Source of the DNA: Triglochin maritima
Taxonomy: Eukaryota; Streptophyta; Magnoliopsida; Alismatales; Juncaginaceae
DNA length: 64,000 nt
Direction of reading: 5' to 3'
Assembly (NCBI GenBank): GCA_963682175.1
Contig: OY821781.1
Coordinates: 40,437,254-40,501,253, forward strand
This document shows, piece after piece, positions 10,596 through 21,126 of the stretch. Under the pieces are notes generated by a model. The model searched no databases, had not been told where the DNA came from, and saw only the letters and a list, made by a program, of their open reading frames with translations. Position 1 is the stretch's first letter; each line of letters begins with the position of its first letter. A program made the translations under genes and the position numbers.

Positions 10596-13500
10596 ATGCC
10601 TCCTAGACGGGGGAAGGCTGTTGCCCATACTCGCGGTGAGAGTGAGACTGCGAGGGATGAGGCGTTGGAGGATGAGCGTCGGACATTGTTCGATACGGTC
10701 GGACGTCTGACAGAGATGCTACAACAGCAGACAGCACAGACTGGGCAGACGGGGACTGGCGCTATGCATGACCGGTTTATGCGCCAGCATCCGCCTACCT
10801 TTCTGGGGAAGTTTGACGCAGAGGCTGCGGAGGAGTGGATCTTCACGATGCAGAAGATCTTCAGTGCTATTGGTTGTCCTCCAGAGGCGAGAGTGGGCCT
10901 GGCTACTTATGTTTTGGGCGGTGCTGCGTCCAACTGGTGGAGGTCCACATCTGCAGTAGTGTTTGCGGACAGAGACGATATAGCCTGGGAGGAGTTCATT
11001 GGCGAGTTCAACGAGCAGTATTTTCCGCAGCATGTCCAGGATGCGAAGAGGGAGGAGTTTCTGAGTCTTCAGCAGGGAGACATGACCCTGGCGGGCTACA
11101 TCGGGAAGTTCAACGCCCTTGAGCGTTACCGTCCCGAGATGTATATCACACAGGAGCAGAGAGCGGGGAAGTTCGTCCGAGGGCTCCGGAAGCAGTTGAG
11201 GACGAAGGTACTGACACATATGCCACGTACATTAGCCGATGCAGTGAAGAGTGCTACTGTTCTCGATCGTGACTACAGAGAGAACTACCAGGATGAGAGG
11301 AGGCCATCGGGTAGGTTCTCTGGGAGGCCGGGAGGTCAGACTGGAGGGAATCCGGGCAAGAGGCCCCGATTCGAGGGAGCAGGAGCTACGATACCACGAC
11401 CTGAGCCTTGTGGTAGATGTGGGAGGTTTCACTCTGGGTCGTGTTTCGCCCCCGGAGCATGTCATGGTTGTGGCCAGCTGTGCCACTTTATTAGGAGTTG
11501 TCCGAGCCGAGGAGCTGGACCGAGCAAACCACCGGGTTTACCAGCACCAGGCAGAGGTGGAGGCGGAGGTAGACCACCTTTCAGACCACAGCAGTGGCAG
11601 CGCACCGGCAGGGTTTACACCATCCAGGCAGAGGAGGCTCGTGATGGAGGCGCTGTTGTGGAAGGTACACTTCTTGTCGCTGGTTCAGTAGCTAGGGTGC
11701 TCTTTGATTGTGGCACGACACACTCGTTCATCTCAGAGCGATTTGCGGGAGTGTTGGGCTGTACCCTTGCGATGTTGACTGCCACTTTGGAGGTCAGCAC
11801 ACCCCTGGGTCTGGTGGGCACTGTGGGGAGATTTGTCCCCGGCGCCACGGTTGTTTCGGGAGATCAGGAGTTTCCAGCAGACCTGGTCTTGCTACCGATA
11901 GAGGACTTTGATGTCATACTTGGGATGGATTGGCTGTCCCAATATGATGTTCGAGTCTTGTGCCGTGAGAAGAAGATTTTGATCCCGAGGAAGGGTTTGC
12001 CTGATATTCTGATCAGAGGGATCAGAAACAGAGGAGGTCGCATTATTGTATCTGCCGTGAGAGCTCAGAGGCTGTTGCAGCGGGGTTGTACAGCATTTTT
12101 AGCGACACTTGTGGTTGCGGAGGCAGAGTCTCAGAGGCTAGAGGACATTGAGGTGGTGCAGGAGTTTGCTGATGTTTTTCCAGCGGAGATTCCAGGTTTA
12201 CCACCACACCGGGAGTTGGAGTTCGGCATTGAGTTGGTAGCTGGCACTACACCACAGTCGAAGGCTCCATACCGGATGGCACCTGCTGAGTTGACAGAGT
12301 TGAAGAAGCACTTGCAGGAGTTGATGGACTCTGGATTTATCAGGCCGAGTGTCTCGCCTTGGGGTGCACCAGTTTTGTTTGTGAAGAAGAAGGACGGATC
12401 CTTGAGGATGTGCATAGACTACAGGATGCTGAACCAGGTGACGGTGAAGAATAGGTATCCCTTACCTAGGATCGAGGACCTCTTTGACCAGCTGCAGTCA
12501 GCGAAGGTTTTCTCGAAGATTGACCTGCGTTCAGGATATCACCAGTTGAGGATCCGAGATGAGGACATCCAGAAGACAGCCTTTAGGACGAGATATGGAC
12601 ACTATGAGTTCTTGGTGATGCCATTTGGATTAACGAATGCTCCGGCAGCGTTCATGGATCTGATGCACCGGACATTCAGGCAGTATATTGATATATTTGT
12701 GATTGTCTTTGTGGATGACATTTTGATCTATTCACCAGATGTGGAGCAGCATAGAGAGCATCTGAGGATTGTACTCAGCATCTTGAGAGCTCAGCAGTTA
12801 TATGCTAAGTTCTCAAAGTGCGAGTTTTGGTTGGACAGAGTGGCATTTCTCGGACACATTGTATCGGCAGAGGGGATATCAGTGGATCCGGCGAAGGTAG
12901 AGGCAGTGACAGAGTGGAGGACCCCTACGAGCGTGACGGAGATTAGGAGCTTTGTTGGACTAGCGGGTTATTACCGTCGCTTCATCAAAGACTTCTCGAG
13001 ATTGGCAGCACCACTGACGGCTCTGACGCAGAAGGGAGTCACCTTTGTATGGTCGCAGAAGTGCGAGGACAGCTTTCAGGAGCTGAAGAGACTGTTGACC
13101 ACAGCACCAATATTGTCATTGCCGAGTGGCACGGGTGGATTTGTGATTTATAGCGACGCTTCAGGTGTTGGCTTGGGATGTGTACTTATGCAGCACGGGA
13201 GGGTGATCGCGTACGCATCCAGACAGCTGAAGGTCCATGATAGGAATTACCCGACACATGATTTGGAGTTAGCAGCAGTGGTTCATGCACTGAAGACCTG
13301 GAGACACTATCTTTATGGCGAGCAGTTTGAGGTGTTTACAGATCATCAGAGTCTGAAGTACTTGTTCTCGCAGAAGGAGCTGAACATGAGGCAACGCAGA
13401 TGGCTTGAGTTCATTAAGGACTATGATTTTACTATCTCTTACCAACCGGGGAAGGTGAACACAGTTGCAGACGCTTTGAGCCGGAAGGTGGAGGTATCAG

Positions 13501-15038
13501 TAGCAGGCCTATGCATTCAGGAGTGGCGACTGCTGGAGTCTTTAGCAGAGTGGAGACCATTTGCAGATAGCTCTGAGGGTGCAGTGATTGCAGGATTGAG
13601 AGTAGAGCCTCAGACAGTATCAGCAGTGATTCATGCTCAGACTACAGATGAGGAGTTGAGCAGTTTGTTACAGTTAGCTGCTAGAGATGGGTCAGACTTC
13701 AGAGTTGGAGTGGATGGAGGTCTGAGATTCAGAGATCGTATCTGGGTGCCGAAGACAGAGGACTTGAGACATGATATCATGGAGGAGGCACACAGATCGA
13801 GATATTCCATTCATCCAGGGAGCACCAAGATGTACAAAGATCTGCAGCGGAACTTCTGGTGGCGAGGTATGAAGAAGGACGTTGCAGACTTCGTGTCGAG
13901 GTGTTTGGTCTGTCAGCAGGTGAAGATCGAGCACCAGAGACCAGCATGGCAGATGCAGAGGATTGAGTTGCCCGAGTGGAAGTGGGAGCACGTGACGATG
14001 GATTTTGTTACGGGGCTACCGAAGACACGGAGATTCCACGATGCGATTTGGGTTATAGTCGATCGACTGACCAAGTCGGCGCATTTCTTAGCTAGTAAGA
14101 CCACTCTTGCTCTGGAGGGTCTAGCTAAGTTATATATTGATGAGATTGTCAGACTTCATGGTGTACCAGTCAGTATCATTTCAGATAGAGATCCCAGATT
14201 CACTTCGCGATTTTGGGAGAGTCTACACAGAGCACAGGGGACACGTCTGAAGTTTAGCACAGCTTTCCACCCACAGACAGATGGCCAGTCAGAGCAGACG
14301 ATACAGACATTGGAGGACATGCTGAGAGCGTGTACACTTGACTGGGCCGGGTATTGGGACGAGCATTTGCCGTTGATCGAGTTTGCCTACAACAACAGCT
14401 ACCACTCGAGTATTGTGATGACACCATATGAGGCATTGTACGGGAGACCGTGTAGATTGCCGGTATGCTGGAGTGATGTGGGCGAGAGACAGCTAGTTGG
14501 ACCTGACATTATCCAGTTGTATTCAGAGAAGGTCGACGTGATTCGGAGACGACTAGCTACAGCACAGAGCAGGCAGAAGAGTTATGTTGATACACGGAGG
14601 CGTGAGCTGACTTTTGATGTAGGAGATCATGTCTTCCTGAAGATCTCACCTTCCAGAGGGGTGATGAGGTTCGGGAAGAAGGGGAAGCTGAGTCCGAGGT
14701 ATGTCGGACCTTTTGAGATATTGGATCGGGTCGGTGAGGTGGCATATAGGATTGCACTACCACCACAGTTCGCAGGACTTCACAACGTCTTCCATGTTTC
14801 TATGTTGAGGAAGTACGTGGCCGATCCAGCTCATGTGATAGAGATAGCAGTACCAGAGATCCGGCATGATTTGTCATTAGATGAGAGACCAATTGAGATT
14901 GTGGATCAGATGGTACATCAGCTCAGGAGGAGAGCGATTCCGATGGTGAAGGTCAGGTGGCAGCATCACACTGTCAGAGAGGCTACTTGGGAGATCGAGG
15001 AGGATGTCAGGAAGCAGTATCCAGAGTTGTTTTGGTAA
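10596..15038 (+). CDS. Gag-pol polyprotein with chromodomain (Tekay-like Ty3/gypsy)
   Basis: A 1,480-residue uninterrupted polyprotein. I chose the ATG at 10596 (MPPRRGK) because element E starts with the equivalent MAPRR; the frame stays open further upstream. In order: retrotransposon gag (about 60-240), CCHC knuckle (Cys289, Cys292, His297, Cys302), protease with [11 protein letters not shown] (Asp371), reverse transcriptase with FVDD (about 705-708), RNase H (Asp854, [10 protein letters not shown]), integrase with an HHCC region (CLVC near 1103) and DD35E residues Asp1136, Asp1197, Glu1233, then a C-terminal chromodomain (about 1430-1480). The chromodomain is known in chromoviruses to direct integration to marked chromatin. 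Oddities: the protease triad reads Asp-Cys-Gly where Asp-Ser/Thr-Gly is usual, and the knuckle has Cys where Gly normally precedes His. The sequence just before the ATG resembles a 3' splice site. Confidence 0.92.
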   Translation: MPPRRGKAVAHTRGESETARDEALEDERRTLFDTVGRLTEMLQQQTAQTGQTGTGAMHDRFMRQHPPTFLGKFDAEAAEEWIFTMQKIFSAIGCPPEARVGLATYVLGGAASNWWRSTSAVVFADRDDIAWEEFIGEFNEQYFPQHVQDAKREEFLSLQQGDMTLAGYIGKFNALERYRPEMYITQEQRAGKFVRGLRKQLRTKVLTHMPRTLADAVKSATVLDRDYRENYQDERRPSGRFSGRPGGQTGGNPGKRPRFEGAGATIPRPEPCGRCGRFHSGSCFAPGACHGCGQLCHFIRSCPSRGAGPSKPPGLPAPGRGGGGGRPPFRPQQWQRTGRVYTIQAEEARDGGAVVEGTLLVAGSVARVLFDCGTTHSFISERFAGVLGCTLAMLTATLEVSTPLGLVGTVGRFVPGATVVSGDQEFPADLVLLPIEDFDVILGMDWLSQYDVRVLCREKKILIPRKGLPDILIRGIRNRGGRIIVSAVRAQRLLQRGCTAFLATLVVAEAESQRLEDIEVVQEFADVFPAEIPGLPPHRELEFGIELVAGTTPQSKAPYRMAPAELTELKKHLQELMDSGFIRPSVSPWGAPVLFVKKKDGSLRMCIDYRMLNQVTVKNRYPLPRIEDLFDQLQSAKVFSKIDLRSGYHQLRIRDEDIQKTAFRTRYGHYEFLVMPFGLTNAPAAFMDLMHRTFRQYIDIFVIVFVDDILIYSPDVEQHREHLRIVLSILRAQQLYAKFSKCEFWLDRVAFLGHIVSAEGISVDPAKVEAVTEWRTPTSVTEIRSFVGLAGYYRRFIKDFSRLAAPLTALTQKGVTFVWSQKCEDSFQELKRLLTTAPILSLPSGTGGFVIYSDASGVGLGCVLMQHGRVIAYASRQLKVHDRNYPTHDLELAAVVHALKTWRHYLYGEQFEVFTDHQSLKYLFSQKELNMRQRRWLEFIKDYDFTISYQPGKVNTVADALSRKVEVSVAGLCIQEWRLLESLAEWRPFADSSEGAVIAGLRVEPQTVSAVIHAQTTDEELSSLLQLAARDGSDFRVGVDGGLRFRDRIWVPKTEDLRHDIMEEAHRSRYSIHPGSTKMYKDLQRNFWWRGMKKDVADFVSRCLVCQQVKIEHQRPAWQMQRIELPEWKWEHVTMDFVTGLPKTRRFHDAIWVIVDRLTKSAHFLASKTTLALEGLAKLYIDEIVRLHGVPVSIISDRDPRFTSRFWESLHRAQGTRLKFSTAFHPQTDGQSEQTIQTLEDMLRACTLDWAGYWDEHLPLIEFAYNNSYHSSIVMTPYEALYGRPCRLPVCWSDVGERQLVGPDIIQLYSEKVDVIRRRLATAQSRQKSYVDTRRRELTFDVGDHVFLKISPSRGVMRFGKKGKLSPRYVGPFEILDRVGEVAYRIALPPQFAGLHNVFHVSMLRKYVADPAHVIEIAVPEIRHDLSLDERPIEIVDQMVHQLRRRAIPMVKVRWQHHTVREATWEIEEDVRKQYPELFW

Positions 15039-15074
15039 GTCTGTTGTTTCGAATTTCGCGGACGAAATTCTTTT

Positions 15075-15087
15075 AAGGAGGGTAGAT
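15075..15087 (+). promoter_or_regulatory. Polypurine tract of element B
   Basis: AAGGAGGGTAGA lies immediately before the TG of the 3' LTR and 37 bases after the gag-pol stop. Confidence 0.75.
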
Positions 15088-15545
15088 TGTAATAACCTAA
15101 TCTAAACCCCTTAATTAACTAAACATAAACCTAATTAACCTAATTAAACCTTGATTAGTGAAGGATGAGGTGGAGAATTGGATAAGAATTGAGAGGTGAG
15201 GTGTTGGTGTAGGATTGGAGGAGATGGAGGTGATGAGTTAAGAGGTAATTATATATAGTTAGATAAGAATTTATTTGAAAACGTTTTCTTCAGTTGATCC
15301 AGCTGAGAGTGAGAGAGATTTTCGGAGAAGAGAAGGAGGAGAAGAAGAGAAGGAGAAGAAGAAGAGGAGAAGAAGAAGAAGAAGTTGAGTAGAGGTTGCC
15401 AAAGCTTGGGAGGCTTCTTCACTCGACCAAAAGGTATGCCAAGTCTTCATATTAACTCCCCAAGAGGTGTGGGAGTGTAGAGGACGGCGTTGGTGCCGTT
15501 TCTCCGGTGAAAACCCTACTGGACGGAGGTTGAAGACGACTGGTT

Positions 15546-16228
15546 CGGTCGACCGTTGTGTGTCTCGGTCGACCGAACGTCGTCTAAATGATGCCTGTAC
15601 AGTGGCGATTATGTATTGTACGGTCGACCGTGTGAGGTTCGGTCGACCGATATTTATAAATATTAACTTACTGCCCGAAAACGGTCGAACGATGTCTGTG
15701 TGACGGTCGACCGTTTATGCCAAATTTCGCGGGAAATAAAGGGTTACATTAGCCGGTCGACCGGTGTTGTTTCGGTCGACCGAACCCAGTAGATAGGTTA
15801 GACAGGCCTTCGGCCGACCGAGTGTGTGTCTCGGTCGACCGAACTGCGCAAGGTCGGTTACGAGCGTTGACCATCTAAACGGTCGACCGCTCTGGATCCG
15901 GTCGACCGACCGCGTGCAGTTTTCCTGCAGTGATGTGCCTGTAGATCGGTCGACCGGAAGGTAGGTTTCGGTCGACCGAATGCTGTAGGCAGGATTCAAG
16001 CAGTTTTCCTTATCGGTGGAACGGACCCTGGTTTGACCGATTGGATATATATATATATATATATAAAATGTATAGCGTAGACCTTCCAAACGGTCGACCG
16101 CTAGATGACTTTTGTTCGACCGATTGGTCGGTAATTCAGTTGGCGTGGTTCGACCGGTAGACTTGTTTGTACAGTACCGTGTACTGTGTGGGGGACCGGT
16201 CGACCGGTGTGCTTTTAGCGGTCGACCG
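15546..16228 (+). promoter_or_regulatory. Paired-palindrome array in 3' LTR of element B
   Basis: Same arrangement as 8936-9612, first pair centred at 15550/15570, last site at 16219-16228. Most differences from LTR1 fall outside the palindromes. One inside (TTAGACCG to TTCGACCG near 16115) makes this copy closer to consensus. Confidence 0.85.
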
Positions 16229-16762
16229 ATCTGCCGCAGGTTGGTGGATTTATCCACACGCGATCCGTTGAGTATAGGTTGACTACCGGCTCCGAGGCGA
16301 CGGTTGATTACCGGCTTTGAGAGCTACGGATTTCACCTTCGACGAAGGCGTATTATTGTATTACTGTTGCCTCTCTTACCGAGCGGGGTGTGAGGGATGT
16401 GTGCCGTAAACCTTGGGCAGTTTGCGAGGGTTTAGCGGTAGGCCGAGGATGTTCCGGCAGGGTGCGCGCTTGGCGGCTCTTGGGGGAGCAGCGGCTGTCG
16501 TCTGACCCGAGTTGTGTATTCGGCGGGCTGACTCGCTCCTGGGGTGGCGACGTGTACCGGGGGTTCCTTCCTGCACTTTTGGGGAGCAGTGGTGTCGACT
16601 GACCCTTGTGAGGCAGCGGTGGACTGACTTGACCCTAGTGGCAGGAGTGGTTCAGTGCCGCGGAGGCGGTGAGGGCATTATTGTGGGCCCGAGGTGGATG
16701 ATCATGTGCATAGCATTGCATTGTCTTTAATTCCTTTTTATATTTTAGGAGGTTTGGTATAC

Positions 16763-16782
16763 AGGGTTCCTTCAGGGAACTC
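16763..16782 (+). promoter_or_regulatory. Conserved hairpin in Tekay-like LTR, element B copy 2
   Basis: Same inverted repeat as 10148-10166, 306 bp from the LTR end. Confidence 0.5.
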
Positions 16783-17088
16783 AGTCATGTTTGTTTGTTT
16801 TCATTTCAGGTAGCGAGTAGGATTAGAGTCAGGTGGTGACCGAGGAGAGTGCCCCCGGGATCAGATCTTGTTCTCTTTTATATCTTCTTTGTTTGAGGTA
16901 GTGATTACATGTATATTCACTTTTGTTGTAATCACAGTTGACTTATTTATATAGTTTGACTTCCACGTGGGTCTGTATCTTATATATTTTATATATATGT
17001 TGGTTTATTTTTCCGTGACGTGCCCTGTGTTGACCGTTGACGGTCTTTATTATTGTTTAAATTTTTCGCTGTTTTCGGGTACGTTACA

Positions 17089-18025
17089 CCATTTGAGTTT
17101 GGTCTGACGCTCGGGTATGGACTTGCGTGTCTAGGAATCAAATCTCAAGTTATACGTGGTTGGTTGTTGTAGGTTTAACATGTTATTTTGGAGTTTGTAC
17201 CTCACTTTATCGTCGTAGTACCATTAGTGAAAGCAATCATTGACATGACTATAGTATTTTGCATTAATTTTTTAACTGTACATGATTTTTGTTTGAACTC
17301 CGAATGTGAATAATGACTATATCTGCTCACATACACAATTATGCTTTGGATTTTCATTGCAACGTAAATTACAGATTGCCATCCTGAATATGCCACTTTT
17401 CAATGTCTTTTGAAGTTCAAAACATGTTAATCAATCACCTGTACTCTCAGTTTGTACCACTTTCTCCATTCTCTGCTAAAGATTTGTTAGTTTTCAACAA
17501 ATTGATCATTTTTATTGGTTTTTTGTGTTGTTTTTCAAGAATACCTTAACCCATACCTTTGTGATAGTGTTAGATTGAAATTTGCATCAACTTTGGTATC
17601 AAATGTGAATTACAAACCTTTAACAAATCTTGCACAATTTTGTAGAACTTTATTACAAAGTCAGGTTACGAGTACTTTTGGCGAATAACATAAAAATTTA
17701 AAAGATAATGATAAATATATTGAAAATCAACTTGATAACAAACAAATGGTTAAGTGTTGAATGTAGGGCGACTAACACGTTTTTAATGTTTTGAGGGACA
17801 AATTGAAATCGACACATAATTTAGAACGGTGAATTGCAACTACCCTTCTTTTTATGGTTGAAACATATTTATCGGACTTACAAGAAAAATAATAATTTCA
17901 TGCAAAATAGGACACATAATCCTACACCACTTATTAGAAAAAGAAAATCAGGGATGCATATGTCATGTGACCTACATTAGTAAAGTTTGACTCACAATCC
18001 AGACTCATTCTCACCCTTAGTTTTT
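17089..18025. other. Paralogue of the HSP gene 3' flank
   Basis: No gene is visible. About 17100-17400 aligns by eye with 31360-31620 downstream of the HSP gene, for example TACATGATTTTTGTTTGAA at 17279 and 31526. About 17870-17950 aligns with 32930-32971 plus 35113-35150, which flank solo LTR D. The stretch therefore looks like the 3' flank of a further HSP copy that lay upstream and was cut off by element B. Confidence 0.55.
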
Positions 18026-18027
18026 CT

Positions 18028-18088
18028 GAACTGCTATTCGTCGCCGTAAAACTACTTAAATCGCCCGTAAGATTACCATTTTGCCCCT
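18028..18088 (+). repeat. Left terminal inverted repeat of MULE
   Basis: GAACTGCTATTCGTCGCCG continues to TTTTGCCCCT. It matches the right end inverted with scattered mismatches, and probably supplies the promoter for the plant mobile domain gene. Confidence 0.82.
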
Positions 18089-18172
18089 CTACACTTTCTA
18101 CTAATATAACTCCTCATTTCACTCTTTTAACACAACTTTCTCTTCATATCACACTTTTATTCACCAAATAGG

Positions 18173-20848
18173 ATGTCTCGGAGGCCAGGGAAAGAGCCAG
18201 CGGACACCCCGGACTACTCACATCTGGTAAATCACCTTGTTTATTTCAATTAATTTTAAAAAAAAAAAAATTGCGTCGGGCGACCGCGGGAGCCGCCCGA
18301 CCCAACGATCAGGCGGTCGCGGGAACCGCCTCCCCCAGGGGGGAGGCGGTTCCCGCGACCGCCCGATCGTTGGGTCGGGCGGATCCCGCGGTCGCCCGAC
18401 CCATGGCACAGACGTCTGCGGGAGACGTCTCCCACGTAGGGCAGACGTCTCCGGCAGACGCCTACCACGTAGGGTAGGCGTCTCCCGCAGACGCCTGGAT
18501 TTTTTTTTTAATTTGTTTTTAAATTGATTATAAATTGTGATAAAATTTAAATAAATTGAATATTATGTTAATAATGAGTTAAATTAGTTTAGATAATCGT
18601 TTATTAATTATAAAATGTGTTAATTAATAAATAAATTGATTATTATGTTAGTAATTAGTTGTGTACGATTTTAGTAACGGATTATTGATTAATTGTGATA
18701 ATTGCTAAATAAATCGATTATTAAGTTAATAATTAGTTTAATTATTTTAGTAAAATCATTAATAAATTTGTATTTTTAAATTGAATTAATAGTCATCGGG
18801 TTACCGTGGAGGAAAAGGGAAATCAATTCCCTTACGCCCGGTACGTAGTATAGCAAACGAGTCAGGTCCTCGTCATCCACGTACACGTGGTATTTCTGCT
18901 TCAGTTAGGAGAGAGAGAGATCTGTTACGTCGTCGTCAGACACCTGGAGAGTCTTTCGACGACGAGGATGATTCAGATGAGGCGAGGAGTCACGACGACA
19001 GTGACGATGGGGGCCGATACGACTTGGGGCCACAGGAGGACGCGGTACATCAGTCCGGTCGAGGACGGGGGCGACACGGTGGTCCTTCAGCTGAGTGGGT
19101 CATTAGGAAGGATCGAGGTGGCCGGTTTGTAACCGGTGATTCGAGTTCGTGCACTGCAGACGCCCGAGCTCAGAAGAAGAAGAGGGGTGATGACGAGTCT
19201 TGGATCGTCACGGATATTATTCCCGGTGGTCCTGTAGATGGCAGCGTCATTCCGAGTTTCGGAGGCCACGTCGCCAGACGCATCTGGGATGGCGAGGAAC
19301 GGAAGGTTTTGAAGTGCCATAATCGGCACAGAGCTTGTACGACATTGCAGGCATGGCGCTCAGTGATGACTGAGGATATGACGGCGACCGTGGTCGACAG
19401 TGGATTGGGTCACTTGCCGTACAACATGTTTTCCTGCATCGACATGCCGTTGATTTCGGCATTCGTGGAGCGGTGGCAGCCTGACACCAACACTTTCCAC
19501 TTGCCGTTCGGAGAGATGACGATCATGTTGCATGACGTCTTTCAGATTCTTCACATTCCTGTTGAGGGTCCCATGGTCAGTGCGCAGGCGCCGACATCTG
19601 AGCTGAAGTTATATGTATCTGAGTTGCTGGGTGTCAGCCTGGAGGGTCTTGGGCGGGATAGCTCATTCTGGAGTGGCGGTGGTGTTAGTATCGACGCTGT
19701 GGACGAGTGTTGCAGACGGGGCCGACCACCACGGACTGAGGATACGCAGATGACTGCTTATTTCTTCTTACTGCTAGGCTGCGTATTGTTTCTCGACAAG
19801 AGCGGTTCCAGACTGAGACCACACGACTTATTGGAGGCGAGGGACCCAGATACCATTGGTGATTACTCATGGGGGTCGGCGACGTTGGCATATCTGTATC
19901 GCCAGCTGGGCATATCCAGTCGCGCTGATTGTGGTCAGATTACGGGTTGTCTTACACTGCTGCAGGCTTGGATATATGAGTATTTTCCTGTTTTCCGCCC
20001 CCATCGTGAGCGGAAGATTGTTGAGCGTGGCCATCCTCGTTCGCGTATGTGGGCTGTCCGGGCGGAGGATAAGAGCGAGAGTCGACTTCTTTCTATTCGT
20101 AGACGGCTAGATCAGATGACTGCATCGCAGGTATATGATGTATATATCATTCACGTTTATTTAAATTTAATTTTATTATTATTAACGTATAAACGTTTAG
20201 GTGGAGTGGTTACCGTACGGTCCCGATCCTGCTGTAGTTGTGCCGAGGACTACATTTGCCGGCATTATTCGTTATAGGGATATCACAGAGCCTTATATAC
20301 CTGATCGCGTGTTACGTCAGTTAGGCTACGTTCAGGTGATCCCGGTTGACATTCCGACGACCGAGCATGCAGTACGGTCTGCGACTGCCACGATGTACGA
20401 CGTCAGGCACAGCGTTTCGTCTGCGGAATCGGTTTGGAGGACATTTCCGAGACTAGGACGACTACACCTGGCCGATCTGAGTCGTAGCCGCGACCCCTCC
20501 ACTTGTGCTCCAGATTATTTGCAGTGGTTCGGTAGGTGCTCACATCCACTACTCGTACGCGGTATCATTCCGAGACCGGAGAGAGCACTGGATAGGACAT
20601 GTGCCGATGCGGTAAGTTTATCTAATTTTATATTTAATTGTAAAGTATATTTTGTTATTGTACGCTAATTTTTATTTTACATACAGTGGATGAGTAGGGC
20701 GATACGGTGTACGCAGCCGTTCTTGCGAGAGAGAGACGTCATGCCGAGTGAGGCGACGAGACTTGCATGTACAGATTGGGATCGCCTGATCGAGGATTGG
20801 AACAGCCAGTTGGGCATTGCAGACCATGATTCAGATGCTGAGCTGTAG
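18173..20848 (+). CDS. Plant mobile domain (PMD) protein carried by the MULE
   Basis: Four exons by splice-site reading: 18173-18226, 18793-20130, 20201-20611, 20687-20848 (stop TAG). All have GT-AG ends, all junctions are in phase 0, and the product is about 654 residues. The first ~150 residues are Arg/Asp/Gly-rich and low complexity. The rest matches the plant mobile domain (PF10536, MAIN-like): LPFGEMTIMLHDVFQILHIP, a hydrophobic LLLGCVLFLDKSG, and YSWGSATLAYLYRQLGIS leading to LLQAWIYEYFPVFRP. PMD genes are often carried by MULEs and gypsy elements; cellular relatives act in gene silencing and meristem maintenance. The role here, perhaps in transposition or anti-silencing, is inferred. 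Exon 1 encodes only 18 residues and is followed by an intron holding large GC-rich foldbacks. Confidence 0.8.
18256..18510. repeat. GC-rich foldbacks in intron 1 of the PMD gene
   Basis: 18275-18336 and 18339-18400 are inverted copies with only two mismatches over 62 bp and a 2-base loop. A second foldback follows (18409-18430 with 18476-18497, two mismatches). The block is flanked by an A tract (18258-18270) and a T tract (18501-18509), so the outer ends can also pair. It stands out sharply from the AT-rich intron. Confidence 0.85.
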
Positions 20849-21126
20849 TTGTCTTGCTTTTACTTTCGTTTTGTTGCACTGTTAGTACATTTGTTGGTAT
20901 ATGCTTATGTTTATTTGTGTACTCTTATTATTTATTTCTGACGAACATATCTTCTACATATTTCTTTGACTATCGTATTTTTTAATATTTATTTTTCACG
21001 AAAAGATTTTCAACTTATTTCTTTAGATATGAAATAATATTTAAATTTAAAATACGGTAAAAAAACAACACGATATAAGTAGAAATACACGATATATTAT
21101 ACATTACAAAACATTACGAATTACAA

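Larger units (their letters stand above)
8789..17088 (+). mobile_element. Tekay-like chromoviral Ty3/gypsy element (B)
   Basis: Order: truncated LTR (8789-10472), tRNA-iMet primer site, one long gag-pol ORF ending in a chromodomain, purine tract, full LTR (15088-17088). The LTR copies differ by about 17 substitutions over 1,684 bp by my count, plus 6 bp in an AT repeat, so insertion is fairly recent. The uninterrupted ORF and young LTRs suggest it was recently autonomous. The first 311 bp of LTR1 are missing inside the window, so a target duplication cannot be checked. Confidence 0.88.
15088..17088 (+). repeat. 3' LTR of element B (complete)
   Basis: 2,001 bp, TGTAATAACC to GTTACA. It contains TATATATAG near 15250, a 90-bp GA-rich purine strand (about 15300-15390), the palindrome array and the conserved hairpin. 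The 8789-10472 copy matches from 15399 onward. Confidence 0.88.
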
